Shown here: positions 16,424-25,241 of the stretch, one piece after another
Layout of the letters: each line of letters opens with the position of its first letter
How positions within the stretch are numbered: position 1 is the stretch's first letter
Source of the DNA: Candidatus Borkfalkia ceftriaxoniphila
Lineage (GTDB): Bacteria; Bacillota; Clostridia; Christensenellales; Borkfalkiaceae
Assembly (NCBI RefSeq): GCF_004134775.1
Contig: NZ_SDOZ01000003.1
Coordinates: forward strand, 1 to 49,085
Direction of reading: 5' to 3'
DNA: 49,085 nucleotides
Notes under the pieces: generated by a model
Database searches by the model: none
What the model was told of the DNA's origin: nothing
Seen by the model: the letters and a program-made list of their open reading frames with translations, nothing else
Made by a program: the position numbers and the translations under genes

Positions 16424-18109
16424 CTAAACCCAGAGCAAGTTATTGAGGGCGAACGTTTCCGCACTGTTAAACGTGAGCGAGATCCCCTCGTTCAGTTGCG
16501 CCAAAGATTTATTGACGCTGTTCTTGAAATCCCTGGCGTAGAGAATATGATTATACCACGCCTCTCCGCCGCCCGTTTTCAGGTTGCATACGTATGCTTC
16601 CGAAACGCCGTCCTTTACGACGTTGACGGCGATCTCCACGATGCACGGTTCGGGCGCGTACAGATCGAATTTCAAAAAAGCGTTGTCCGCAGGGCGGTAC
16701 ATGGAATCGCTGATCTTAAAAGTTTTCAGACCGAGCGGCGAACACACGCCTTTGATCCCGTGCGCGCCTTCGTACAGTTTTACGATGGGTTTCTCGTCGT
16801 CCGCAATGCAATCGGCGAGAAAATATTTATCCGCTTTGTCGAAAGTGAAACTGTCCGTCCCGTTCAAACTGCTGTATAAAATCCGACCGGAAGGCTGTAG
16901 ATTTTTGTACTTTTTTTCCACGCGTTTGACCGCGATTTTGGAAGAAACGTAAAACCCGCAACTGTATTTCGCCTTGGCGAACGCAAACACGATCTTGGCG
17001 TTTTCGTAGGCATTCAGGCGGAACACGGCTTCGTCGTCGTTTTCCCTTTTCATTTCGCACGAAGCCCAGTTGCGCGTTGCGGAATCGAGATTGTCCTCCG
17101 CCATAAATACCTTGCATTCGGTAAATTCGCCGTTGGTGTCCATCGTGAGCCGCGCGACGAGTTCGCCGTCCGCGTCCTCTTCGATGACGATATCCACGGG
17201 CGCGGGCATGAATACGGCGCGGTCTTTCAGAAATTTGTCGGTGAACAGATCGAGATTGGCAAGGCTGGTATTGCCGATATGCCCGTCGTAGCGGGAAGCG
17301 AAATGAAAAGTTTTTTCCATTTCGGGATTGATCCGCGCATAGGTATCGAAGGCGCGGTCGGCGTCGAAATTGTGATCGTTGGTGGAATTGAGCATGAGAA
17401 CGGGACAGCGCACATAGGGCGCATATGCCTGCGAATCGACCGCCGCCAGAAAACGGTAACGCTCGTCGTCCAGTTTGACTTCCGAACTCTCGCCGAATTT
17501 GTATTTGCCCTTGTAAGTCATCCAGCCGCCCGCGCATACGCTCACGCCGCAGGAAAGATCGGAAGAAGTCGCCATCAACTGCCAGGCGATCTCGCCGCCG
17601 CGCTTGATGCCGAGCACGCCCACGCGCCCGATCTCTTCGCGCGATTTGAGATAGCGCATACAGTAACGCGCCACAGCCACCCATTCGTACCAGGAAGTTT
17701 CCTTTGCCGTTTCGTCGGCGTAGGCGATGTGTCTGCCCGCCTCCGCGAAATTCGCGTAAGGCACGTTCTCGGGATATTCGGTGTATTCTTCGCAATCGGG
17801 AAATTTACCGCGGTAATCGGGCATGAGCACCGCAAACCCGCGCGCGGTAAAGCGCTGCATGAGCGCGGGGCACACGGTCTTATCCGCGTCGGGCAGAATG
17901 AGCAGCGCGGGGAATTTCGTCCCTTCCGCAGGAAGCGCGAAATTCGCGAAAATACGCACTCTCCCCTTGCCCGTTTCCCGCCCCGAAAAGCGGACGCGGT
18001 TCAAACGCATGCCGTTTTCGGAAGAGATCGCCTCTTCTTCCGCGCAAAGTCCGAGCGTATCGTCGAAATCGTTCCATAAAGTTGACGGTGTTAAAATTTT
18101 GTTAGCCAA
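16424..18109 (-). CDS. Alpha/beta-hydrolase fold protein, probable inactive nucleophile
   Basis: The protein has 561 residues. The best start is the TTG at 18109, 7 bp after GGGAG; the TTG at 18115 lies too close. Residues about 60-300 show a CocE/acetyl-xylan-esterase-like alpha/beta hydrolase: FPALLILPDADKTVCPALMQ, VLMPDYRGKFPD, the elbow region RVGVLGIKRGGEIAWQLM, acid segment LMLNSTNDHNFDADRA and a possible His in YDGHIGNTS. The elbow should read G-x-S-x-G but is G-I-K-R-G, so the usual Ser is Lys. The C-terminal 250 residues resemble a beta-rich binding domain. It lies 15 bp after sbcC. It may be a pseudo-enzyme; the substrate is unknown. Confidence 0.75.
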   Translation of the reverse strand: MANKILTPSTLWNDFDDTLGLCAEEEAISSENGMRLNRVRFSGRETGKGRVRIFANFALPAEGTKFPALLILPDADKTVCPALMQRFTARGFAVLMPDYRGKFPDCEEYTEYPENVPYANFAEAGRHIAYADETAKETSWYEWVAVARYCMRYLKSREEIGRVGVLGIKRGGEIAWQLMATSSDLSCGVSVCAGGWMTYKGKYKFGESSEVKLDDERYRFLAAVDSQAYAPYVRCPVLMLNSTNDHNFDADRAFDTYARINPEMEKTFHFASRYDGHIGNTSLANLDLFTDKFLKDRAVFMPAPVDIVIEEDADGELVARLTMDTNGEFTECKVFMAEDNLDSATRNWASCEMKRENDDEAVFRLNAYENAKIVFAFAKAKYSCGFYVSSKIAVKRVEKKYKNLQPSGRILYSSLNGTDSFTFDKADKYFLADCIADDEKPIVKLYEGAHGIKGVCSPLGLKTFKISDSMYRPADNAFLKFDLYAPEPCIVEIAVNVVKDGVSEAYVCNLKTGGGEAWYNHILYARDFKNSVNKSLAQLNEGISLTFNSAETFALNNLLWV

Positions 18110-18124
18110 ATGCAAACTCCCGAT

Positions 18125-20794
18125 TTAATAATTGATCTGTATTTTCGAACTTCCGCCCTCCGCCGCGCCGACAACGATAATTTTATTGTCGATACGGTGT
18201 TTCAACTCCTCTACGTGGGAAATCAGTCCGATGGAAAAGTGCGTGTTTTTCAGTTTTTCCAAACTGTCCATGACGGTGTCCACGAGTTTTTCGTCCAGCG
18301 TTCCGAACCCTTCGTCCAAAAAGAAAAATTCGATGGGACGCAGAGATTTCGCGTAGATCGCCGCCGAGAGGGAGAGCGCGAGCGAGAGAGAAACCAAAAA
18401 GGTTTCGCCGCCCGAAAGGGTAAATACTGCGCGCAGTTCGCCTCCGTTATAATTGTCGCCCACGAAAAAACCTTGCTTATAGCGGATAAAATAGCGCCCG
18501 CCCGTCAGTTTCAACAGCGTCTCGCTCGCCGACGCCGAGATATCGGAAAGATATTCGGAGGCGATGAATTCCATAAAATTGTTGCCCTTTATGAGCGAGC
18601 GAAGTTTTTCTAAAAGATCGAGCCGCCCCTGAAAATGTTTCAGTTGTTTTTCGATGAGCAGTTTTTCGGTGAGTTTGCCGCTCACCTCTTTCAGCCTGCT
18701 TTCGAAAACTCCTATGTCGGAAAAAAGTTTCTGCCTCGCCGCGGAAAAATTTTCAAATTCCTCTTTAGCCGAGGCAAGTTCTTCTTCGCTCACCGACGCC
18801 GCGTCGGCATACGCCGACCGCTGCCCTTCCAGAGAAAGTTTTTCGCGTTGGAAGTTTTCCGTTTCTTCCTGCGTTTTGCGGATATCGGGATAGCGCGCAA
18901 GCAGACCCTGCGCCTCTGTAAGGTCTTGAAATCCGTTTTTTTCCAGTTCTTCCGCAAGATTTTTTTCCGCCGCCGCGAGATTTTCCGTAAACAATTTTAC
19001 GGACGCCTCGCACTCCTTTTGCGCCGCCGCGGCTTCGTTTTGCGCGGCGCGGGCTTTTTCCAAAGCCCCGGCGATCTCTTGTTTCGCCTTTTCGTACGAA
19101 CTGACCGACGCGCGGAGATGCGCCGTGAAAGCGTTATAATCGGAATGTCCGCCCAAAACTTCGTTTATTTTCGTTTGCAGCGAATCGATCTCCTCTTTCG
19201 CGCGCGCGCCCTTTTCGGTGATTTCCGCAAGTTTCGATCCCGCTTCCTCTTTGCGCCGCCGCGCTTCCTGTTCGGCGAGTTCGAGCCTGTGCTCCCGTTT
19301 CGTCAATGCGTCCCGCGTTTCGCGTAAGTTCTGAAAACTTTTAAAAATTTCGTCGGGCGAGCGCCCTTCCACCGTCTGCTCTAATAGCGACCGATAATGC
19401 GCTTGCTTTTCCGTCAGTTCCCTTTCCACGGCAAAATACAATTTGCCGTCGGCGGGATAATCGGCGCGCAGTTTTTCCAGCCTGCCGCCGAAATATTCGA
19501 ACGACTTCGAATATTCCCCGCGCAAAAGCGCGCCCCCGAAATTTTTTTGCAGCAGCGTTTCGGGATCGCCGAGCGCCGCCGCTTTTTGCCGTTCGGCGGC
19601 AAGAGATCGTTTTTCTTCGGTAAGGTCGGATAACTCGCGTTCCGCGCTCTCCGCCTGCATTGCGAATTTTTTATATTCGGCTTTGAGAGCGTCCCGTTCG
19701 GTCTGTTTGCTCTTCAACAGTTCGCTGTCCTGCTTAATATATTCCGCGCGCGCAAGACTTGCGCCGCATTCGTTGATCTTAGCGTCGAAATTTTCCGTTT
19801 CGGCGCGTTTTTCAAGATCTGCAAGTTTCTGCGCGGCGCTTTTCCCGCGCTCTTCGAACATTTTGCTCTTTTCCCGTTCGCGCAGTATTTTATCGCGGAG
19901 CGACTGAATTTCTTCCCCGTATTTTTTTGCCGCCGCCGCGCCGCCGTAACGGGCGATCGCTTGTTGCTTTTCGGAAATTTCTTCCGCTCTCGCGGATAAT
20001 TCCGCAAGACGCTTTTCCACTTGCGCCGCACGCACGCCTTTCTCGTACGCGGAGCGCAGCAGATTATAGCGTTCCTGCGCGCGCGAAAAATTTTCTTCCG
20101 CCGCTTTCTGCAAAGAAAGGCTCTCATTGAGCGCCGACTTTAAAGAGTTCTCCGCTTCCTTGGAAACGTCCTCCATGCCCGAAAGTTTTCCTTGGCAGAA
20201 CTGCGTCTGCCCGAGGTAAAATCCGTATTTCTCACGCACGCGCGCGTTGAGTTTTTCACCGTATTCTTCCAGTCCGAACAGCCGCGCGATCAGTTTGAGC
20301 CGCTCGCTCTTTTCCGCTTTGACGAACTGCGCGAATTCGCCCTGCGGCAATGCGATGCACTTTTTGAAATCATCAAAGGAAAGCCCTACGATCTCCTGCA
20401 CGAGCGCGTTCACGGCGGAAACCTTTCCGTCGCCGATGCTCGTGCGTCTGTCGCCGTCAATGAGTATCAACTCGGCTTTTTGCAGTGAATTTTTGCGCCT
20501 GATCTCGCGCTCGATGCGATAAACTTTCCGCCCTTCATCGCTTTCCGTTTCAAACTCGAAATTCACGTAAGCGCGGTCGCAACCGTAGTTGATGATATCC
20601 GAACCGACGCCGCCGCGCGCCCGCTCTATCTTGCCGTAGAGCGCGAACACGATGCTGTCGAGAATGGTCGTCTTGCCGCTGCCCGTATCGCCGAATATGC
20701 CGAATATGCCGCCGCGCAAAAGTTTTTCGAAGTCGATTTCCGCAGGCTCGGAAAAACTGTTGATGCCGCAAAATTGCAGATATTTAGGTTTCAT
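18125..20794 (-). CDS. sbcC: SbcC-type SMC/Rad50 ATPase (short, no zinc hook)
   Basis: The protein has 889 residues. The start is the ATG at 20794, inside the end of sbcD and 6 bp after GGAGG. Walker A is GDTGSGKTTILDS (about 35-47), the Q-loop segment ALPQGEFAQFVKAEKSER follows, and the C-terminal lobe has the ABC signature LSGGETFLVSLSLALSLS and Walker B IEFFFLDEGFGTLDE. Between them are two long coiled coils interrupted by a short globular part. Only six cysteines exist and none form CxxC, so the Rad50 zinc hook is absent; E. coli SbcC is over 1,000 residues. With SbcD it should form the nuclease that opens hairpins and processes double-strand ends. Confidence 0.93.
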   Translation of the reverse strand: MKPKYLQFCGINSFSEPAEIDFEKLLRGGIFGIFGDTGSGKTTILDSIVFALYGKIERARGGVGSDIINYGCDRAYVNFEFETESDEGRKVYRIEREIRRKNSLQKAELILIDGDRRTSIGDGKVSAVNALVQEIVGLSFDDFKKCIALPQGEFAQFVKAEKSERLKLIARLFGLEEYGEKLNARVREKYGFYLGQTQFCQGKLSGMEDVSKEAENSLKSALNESLSLQKAAEENFSRAQERYNLLRSAYEKGVRAAQVEKRLAELSARAEEISEKQQAIARYGGAAAAKKYGEEIQSLRDKILREREKSKMFEERGKSAAQKLADLEKRAETENFDAKINECGASLARAEYIKQDSELLKSKQTERDALKAEYKKFAMQAESAERELSDLTEEKRSLAAERQKAAALGDPETLLQKNFGGALLRGEYSKSFEYFGGRLEKLRADYPADGKLYFAVERELTEKQAHYRSLLEQTVEGRSPDEIFKSFQNLRETRDALTKREHRLELAEQEARRRKEEAGSKLAEITEKGARAKEEIDSLQTKINEVLGGHSDYNAFTAHLRASVSSYEKAKQEIAGALEKARAAQNEAAAAQKECEASVKLFTENLAAAEKNLAEELEKNGFQDLTEAQGLLARYPDIRKTQEETENFQREKLSLEGQRSAYADAASVSEEELASAKEEFENFSAARQKLFSDIGVFESRLKEVSGKLTEKLLIEKQLKHFQGRLDLLEKLRSLIKGNNFMEFIASEYLSDISASASETLLKLTGGRYFIRYKQGFFVGDNYNGGELRAVFTLSGGETFLVSLSLALSLSAAIYAKSLRPIEFFFLDEGFGTLDEKLVDTVMDSLEKLKNTHFSIGLISHVEELKHRIDNKIIVVGAAEGGSSKIQINY

Positions 20795-21953
20795 CCCGCG
20801 CCTCCGATATCTCCATAAACAGTTCCAAAAGGTCTTTGGGCGGCTCGTCGGAGTACATGCTCTTATAGTATTCCGTAAACAGTTCGGATGCGGAAAGATT
20901 TTTGCGGCTGGCAAACTCGCCGAGCGCGCAGTCCGCCTTGATCTCGGGGATGATGGAGATGAGCCCCTCGTTCGCTTCCTTCAATTCTTTGATCTGCGAA
21001 GGAATGAGCGGCTCCTTTAAAAAGAGCGTCAGTTCGATAAAGCAATTTTCGTAGCGTTTTAAAAGTTCTTCCGCCTCGCCTACGCTGTTCGCGGCGAGCC
21101 GCACGAGCGTTTTGCCCGAGGTCAGTTTCACTTCCTTTAAGTTATAGACGCCCTCTTTTCCGAGATCGAACAGCATCACCTTTCTATCTACGTTCGCCTC
21201 GTCGAAGGCGTATTGCAGAATGGAACCGCTGTAAAATACATTGCGGCCGCCGAGGTGCTGTTTGCGGTGAAGATGCCCGAGCGCGACGTAATCGCTCGCG
21301 GGCAAAAGTTCCAAAGGCACGGCGCGCGCGCCGCCGAGGTCTATTTCCCGCTCGCCCTCGCTCACCTTTCCGCCCGCCACGAAGAGATGCGACACAAAGA
21401 CGGAGGGAAGTTTTTCCGTATTTTCCGCCTCGCCCGCCTCGATCCAGCGGCGCATCTTGTCGCAAAAACTTTCGTCGGGGTTTTTATCCTCTTTTAGGCG
21501 CGCTTCCGTGGGATACGGCAGTAAATTGAGAAACACGCGTTCGCCCGCCTCGTTTTCCATTTCCATAAAATGCGCGCCCGCGCGGACGGGATGCGTCTTG
21601 CGCACGGCGGAAAGAGCGGGCACGTGCGAAACGTTGCCGTAAATGTAGATGCCGAATTCTTCGGAAAGCGAAGTCGCCGCGGCTAAGCGGATATGATCGT
21701 CGTGATTGCCGCTGATGATGACCACCGCGCGGTCCTTGCCCGCAAGTTCCCTGACCGAGGTATAAAAGAGATCTTCCGCCTCGGAAGAAGGAAGATAAGT
21801 ATCGAACACGTCCCCCGCGACCAGTACGAGTTCCACCCTCTCGCGCTCGCAAAGAGCCGCGATTTCACGCAGAACTTCCCGCTGTTCGCCGATGCGCTCG
21901 CGGCCCAAAAGCCGCTTGCCGATATGCCAGTCGGACGTGTGCAAAACCTTCAT
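20784..21953 (-). CDS. sbcD: SbcD/Mre11-type exonuclease
   Basis: The protein has 389 residues. Phosphoesterase motifs are in order: HTSDWHIGKRLLGRER, VAGDVFDTYLPSSEAEDLFY, IISGNHDDHIRLAAA, VSHLFVAGG and ALGHLHRKQHLGGRNVFYSG, all metal ligands of the two-metal Mre11 fold. The C-terminal part (LFLKEPLIPSQIKELKEANE) is the capping and SbcC-binding region. It is the first gene of the long leftward cluster and overlaps sbcC by 11 bp. A consensus-like promoter lies about 75 bp upstream. Confidence 0.96.
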   Translation of the reverse strand: MKVLHTSDWHIGKRLLGRERIGEQREVLREIAALCERERVELVLVAGDVFDTYLPSSEAEDLFYTSVRELAGKDRAVVIISGNHDDHIRLAAATSLSEEFGIYIYGNVSHVPALSAVRKTHPVRAGAHFMEMENEAGERVFLNLLPYPTEARLKEDKNPDESFCDKMRRWIEAGEAENTEKLPSVFVSHLFVAGGKVSEGEREIDLGGARAVPLELLPASDYVALGHLHRKQHLGGRNVFYSGSILQYAFDEANVDRKVMLFDLGKEGVYNLKEVKLTSGKTLVRLAANSVGEAEELLKRYENCFIELTLFLKEPLIPSQIKELKEANEGLISIIPEIKADCALGEFASRKNLSASELFTEYYKSMYSDEPPKDLLELFMEISEARDET

Positions 21954-21998
21954 AGTACCTCTTTCAATGACAAACTCAAAAAAATGTTGTAAATAACC

Positions 21999-22027
21999 TT
22001 GATTTTACGGAAAATTGCTTATATAAT
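21999..22027 (+). promoter_or_regulatory. Promoter of the DnaD-like gene
   Basis: TTGATT (21999-22004), a 17-bp spacer and TATAAT (22022-22027) drive the rightward gene at 22079. Its -10 abuts the -10 of the leftward sbcD promoter. Confidence 0.8.
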
Positions 22028-22056
22028 AGTATAGCGCAATTCTAAAAATAAATCAA
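22028..22056 (-). promoter_or_regulatory. Promoter of the sbcD-sbcC cluster
   Basis: On the reverse strand TTGATT (22056-22051), a 17-bp spacer and TATACT (22033-22028) form a good sigma-A promoter. Together with the rightward promoter it makes a face-to-face pair whose -10 elements touch, so only one polymerase can occupy the site at a time. Confidence 0.75.
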
Positions 22057-22078
22057 GTGTTACATCGGAGTTTTATAC

Positions 22079-23851
22079 ATGGGTTTTTGTTCGTATTCCA
22101 AAGAATTTTCGGCATCCTCTTACACCAACGTCGAAAATCAGTTTATCACCAAATATATGGCGCTCGCCGACGGCGACGCGGTAAAAGTATACCTGTACGG
22201 GCTGTATCTGTGCCAGAACGTACAGGAAGAATTTACTCTCACCGAGGCGGCGCGGGATCTGAATATGAGCGAGAAACAAATAATGGATCTGTTCCGTTTC
22301 TGGGAAGATTTCGATTTATTGCAGATCGTTTCGATCGAGCCGTTCTGCGTGAAATACTTCCCTTCCGATTACAGCAAGGGTAAACCGAAAAAGATCAGGA
22401 CGGAAAAATATTCCGATTTCAACAAGGCGGTGCAGTCGCTCATGCCGCAAAAGATGATCTCCACGAGCGAATTCGAAAAGTATTTCGCCGTCATGGAACA
22501 GTACTCCATCAAGCCCGAGGCGATGATCCTCATCGTCAAATACTGTATCGATCTGAAAGGCGAAACCATCGCGCAGAATTATATCTTGCAGGTGGCGCGC
22601 AATTTCGCCTACGAAGGCGTGACCACCGTGGAAAAGATCGAAAAGAAACTTTCCGATTACGTTTTGAGAAGCGGCGATATCGGACGCATCCTGCGCGCGA
22701 TGGGTTCGACGAAAAAGCCAGAACCGGAAGATTACAATCTTTTAAAGCGCTGGACAGGCGAACTCCTCTTCGAAACGGATACGGTGGAATTCGTCGCGTC
22801 GCTCTTTAAAAAATGCGGCATGAACAAACTGGACGAGATCTTAAAGGAACTGTACGCGAACAAAAAATTCGACCGCGCCGAGATCAAAGAATATCTTTCG
22901 CGCAAGGCGCAGATCAAAAATCTCACCCTTTCCATCGCCAAAGAACTGGGCGTGTACTGCCAGATCATAGATACTTACGTCGACAATTTCGTCAGCGTCT
23001 GGCTGTCGTTCGGTTATGACGACGCGTCGCTCATAAGCCTTGCGAAATACTGTTTCAAAAGGGAGAAAAAATCTTTCGAAAAGATGGACGAACTCATCAA
23101 AAAATTGGCGGCAATCGGCGTGATCTCCGCGGAAAGCATCGTCACGTATATGCAGGGCGAGGCGACGGAACAGGATTTTCTTTCGGAGGTGCTCGCCGCC
23201 TGCGGGCTCACCCGCCGCGTGAACAACTGGGACCGCGAATGCCTGAAAAACTGGCGAAACTGGAATTTTTCCGACGAGATGATCTTAAAAGCGGCACAAC
23301 TCGCCGCGGGAAAATCCAGCCCCGTGCCCTACATAACTTCGGTGCTGTCTTCCTGGAAATCGCAGAATATTTTCTCGCCCGACGCTCTGGAAAAGGACGC
23401 CCGCACCGCCTTCCGTACGGCGGAAAACGCGGACAAGAGCGCCGAATTCAAGAAAAAAGTGCAATCCTACTATTTCAATCTGCGCGAGCGCGCGCAGGAT
23501 AAAGCCGCGTACTATCTTTCCGTTGCAAGGCACAATCCTGATTTTTGCAAGAACGAGGAAGAACTGCGCTCCGCGGAGATCCAACTTGCCAAAGCCGAAG
23601 CACTCGGCGGCGACGGCGCGGCGCTTGCGCAGAATCTGACGCAACTGAAAAAGCAGCGCGCTGCCCTGCTCGTTTCCATGCGGCTTTCCGAAGACAAACT
23701 GACGCCGCAATACCGCTGTAAAAAATGCAGGGATACGGGATTCGACAAAAACGGAAACGTGTGCGACTGCTACAAGAAATTCGTAGAAAACGCCGCCGAG
23801 GACAAAAAACTGGAAACCATATTAGACGCCTATTCGAACATCGAACTATAA
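22079..23851 (+). CDS. DnaD-like replication protein fused to a DnaC/DnaI N-terminal zinc module
   Basis: The protein has 590 residues, with ribosome site CGGAG. Residues about 30-110 resemble the winged-helix N-terminus of DnaD/DnaB (EEFTLTEAARDLNMSEKQIM). Two DnaB_2-type domains follow, near 140-205 (TSEFEKYFAVMEQYSIKPEA) and 385-440 (LKNWRNWNFSDEMILKAAQL, PYITSVLSSWKSQNIFS). After a coiled coil, residues 540-566 read PQYRCKKCRDTGFDKNGNVC with Cys547, 550, 562 and 564, as in the zinc module of clostridial DnaC/DnaI helicase loaders. The protein ends where the AAA+ domain would begin, followed by a terminator. It probably acts at primosome assembly with DnaB helicase. Confidence 0.85.
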   Translation: MGFCSYSKEFSASSYTNVENQFITKYMALADGDAVKVYLYGLYLCQNVQEEFTLTEAARDLNMSEKQIMDLFRFWEDFDLLQIVSIEPFCVKYFPSDYSKGKPKKIRTEKYSDFNKAVQSLMPQKMISTSEFEKYFAVMEQYSIKPEAMILIVKYCIDLKGETIAQNYILQVARNFAYEGVTTVEKIEKKLSDYVLRSGDIGRILRAMGSTKKPEPEDYNLLKRWTGELLFETDTVEFVASLFKKCGMNKLDEILKELYANKKFDRAEIKEYLSRKAQIKNLTLSIAKELGVYCQIIDTYVDNFVSVWLSFGYDDASLISLAKYCFKREKKSFEKMDELIKKLAAIGVISAESIVTYMQGEATEQDFLSEVLAACGLTRRVNNWDRECLKNWRNWNFSDEMILKAAQLAAGKSSPVPYITSVLSSWKSQNIFSPDALEKDARTAFRTAENADKSAEFKKKVQSYYFNLRERAQDKAAYYLSVARHNPDFCKNEEELRSAEIQLAKAEALGGDGAALAQNLTQLKKQRAALLVSMRLSEDKLTPQYRCKKCRDTGFDKNGNVCDCYKKFVENAAEDKKLETILDAYSNIEL

Positions 23852-23885
23852 AAAAACGGCGGACGCGACGTCCGCCGTTTTTATT
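23852..23885. terminator. Bidirectional terminator
   Basis: AAAAACGGCGGAC (23852-23864) and its complement (23870-23882) form a 13-bp stem with a GCGAC loop and T-runs on both strands. It separates the rightward DnaD-like gene from the converging 134-residue gene. Confidence 0.92.
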
Positions 23886-24290
23886 TTATAAACTTGTCAA
23901 TACTTCGTACAGCGCGCGCATATCGCCGCCGCGCAGATCGAGGTAAAAACACCGCCCCGTGTACGCGCCTTCATACAGACGGCAGAGATTGAATCCCATG
24001 TATTCGGGAACGACCTCGAAGGCGAGTTCGCTGAAATCCATGCCGAAACACGACTGATTTTCGGCGTACGATAATCGCAGCCATACGCCCTTTTGCATAT
24101 CCTTGCGGGTGAGTTCGTCGATACTGACGCCGAACGCGGGCATCTGTACGGCGTTCTCGCTCATGCTCTCCAACGCGGACAGCACTTTTTTGCGCGCCGT
24201 TTCACCGAGTATTTTTTCCGTGCCCTCGCGCAGCAAAATAATCGTTTCCGCTTCGGGAAAAAACTGCTTGATATCTTTCTCTTCTTCCAT
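23886..24290 (-). CDS. Hypothetical protein
   Basis: The protein has 134 residues. The start is the ATG at 24290, with AGGAGG upstream; a longer frame into the transporter gene is rejected. It is acidic at the N-terminus (MEEEKDIKQFFPEAETIILL), with a central GVSIDELTRKDMQKGVWLRL and C-terminal FYLDLRGGDMRALYEVLTSL. No transmembrane segment, zinc site or catalytic motif is visible and I do not recognise the family. It is 11 bp downstream of the ZIP transporter and co-transcribed with it. Confidence 0.75.
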   Translation of the reverse strand: MEEEKDIKQFFPEAETIILLREGTEKILGETARKKVLSALESMSENAVQMPAFGVSIDELTRKDMQKGVWLRLSYAENQSCFGMDFSELAFEVVPEYMGFNLCRLYEGAYTGRCFYLDLRGGDMRALYEVLTSL

Positions 24291-24301
24291 AAAACCTCCT
24301 T

Positions 24302-25090
24302 TCAGCCGAGCGCCACGTCCAAGATCATCATCAAAGTGAATCCGAGCATGACGCCTATGCCGCCTATATACGGGCTTTTTTCCAGTTTCGCGTCGGGGAT
24401 CAGATCTTCCGCCACGACAAAGATCATCGCGCCCGCCGCAAACGACAGGAGCCAAGGCATGGCGGAACTTAAAAACGCCGCCAAAAACAAGCCGATGAGC
24501 GCGAATATCGGTTCCACGGCGCCGCTCGCCGTGCCGTACCAAAACGCTTTAGAGCGGCTGCCCATGGCGTTTTTCATGGGCAGGCTGACCGCAGCGCCCT
24601 CGGGAAAATTCTGGATCCCGATCCCGATCGCCAATCCCAGCGCCGCATAGACGGAGGACATTTCCCCGCCCGCAAGCGCCGCGCCGAAAGCGAATCCGAC
24701 GGCAAGCCCCTCGGGGATATTGTGGATCGTGACCGCCAAAAACATTTTCGTAGGTTTTTTGAGCGCCGCATGCACGCCGTGCTCGTGTTCGCCGCCCTCG
24801 TGCGCGTGCGGAACGATCTTATCCAATACGATCAGAAACGCGCCGCCCGCCAGAAATCCCACGGCCGCAGGCACCCAGTTGAATTTTCCGAAATTTTCCG
24901 CCTGCTCCATGGCGGGCACCAACAGCCCGAACACCGACGCCGCGACCATCACGCCCGAGGCGAACCCCAAAAATGCGGCGTTGACCTTGGCCGAAATGTC
25001 TTTTTTGAAAAAGAATACCAGCGCGGAACCCGCAGTAGTCATCAAAAATATCAAAGCGATGCCGATCGCGGCAATTCCCGTTTCGTTCAT
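24302..25090 (-). CDS. ZIP family metal transporter
   Basis: The protein has 262 residues. The start is the ATG at 25090 (AGAGG upstream, own promoter). Eight hydrophobic segments are discernible. The metal path motifs are present: TIHNIPEGLAVGFAFGAALA in helix IV and NFPEGAAVSLPM in helix V. A His-rich cytoplasmic loop (HAHEGGEHEHGVH) precedes helix IV. These proteins take up divalent zinc or iron, with ZupT and GufA as bacterial relatives. Substrate choice cannot be read from the sequence. No obvious Zur or Fur operator was recognised at the promoter. Confidence 0.93.
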   Translation of the reverse strand: MNETGIAAIGIALIFLMTTAGSALVFFFKKDISAKVNAAFLGFASGVMVAASVFGLLVPAMEQAENFGKFNWVPAAVGFLAGGAFLIVLDKIVPHAHEGGEHEHGVHAALKKPTKMFLAVTIHNIPEGLAVGFAFGAALAGGEMSSVYAALGLAIGIGIQNFPEGAAVSLPMKNAMGSRSKAFWYGTASGAVEPIFALIGLFLAAFLSSAMPWLLSFAAGAMIFVVAEDLIPDAKLEKSPYIGGIGVMLGFTLMMILDVALG

Positions 25091-25109
25091 ATCGTTTCCT
25101 CTTTCCGAA

Positions 25110-25138
25110 ATTATACCATATTCTTTTTCAAATTTCAA
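25110..25138 (-). promoter_or_regulatory. ZIP operon promoter
   Basis: TTGAAA (25138-25133), 17 bp, then TGG-TATAAT (-10 at 25115-25110) on the reverse strand: a strong extended -10 promoter 20 bp upstream of the ZIP start codon. Confidence 0.85.
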
Positions 25139-25185
25139 TCGTACGTCGCGCCGAATAAATTTGTAAATTATTTTATATAAAATGC

Positions 25186-25213
25186 TTGACAAATTCTTGC
25201 AACGCGCTATAAT
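25186..25213 (+). promoter_or_regulatory. Promoter of the RHH-clpB operon
   Basis: TTGACA (25186-25191), a 16-bp spacer and TATAAT (25208-25213), with an AT-rich upstream stretch (TTATATAAAA). No CIRCE element and no CtsR-type heptad repeat could be seen, although clpB is usually under one of these in Firmicutes. Confidence 0.87.
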
Positions 25214-25241
25214 GGAGGCAAATCAAGCAAGGGAGGAAACC

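Noticed and set aside
20795..20914. N-terminal extension of SbcC (MPAAKIFPHP)
   Set aside because: It lies within sbcD, has no ribosome site, and the conserved SbcC N-terminus starts at 20794.
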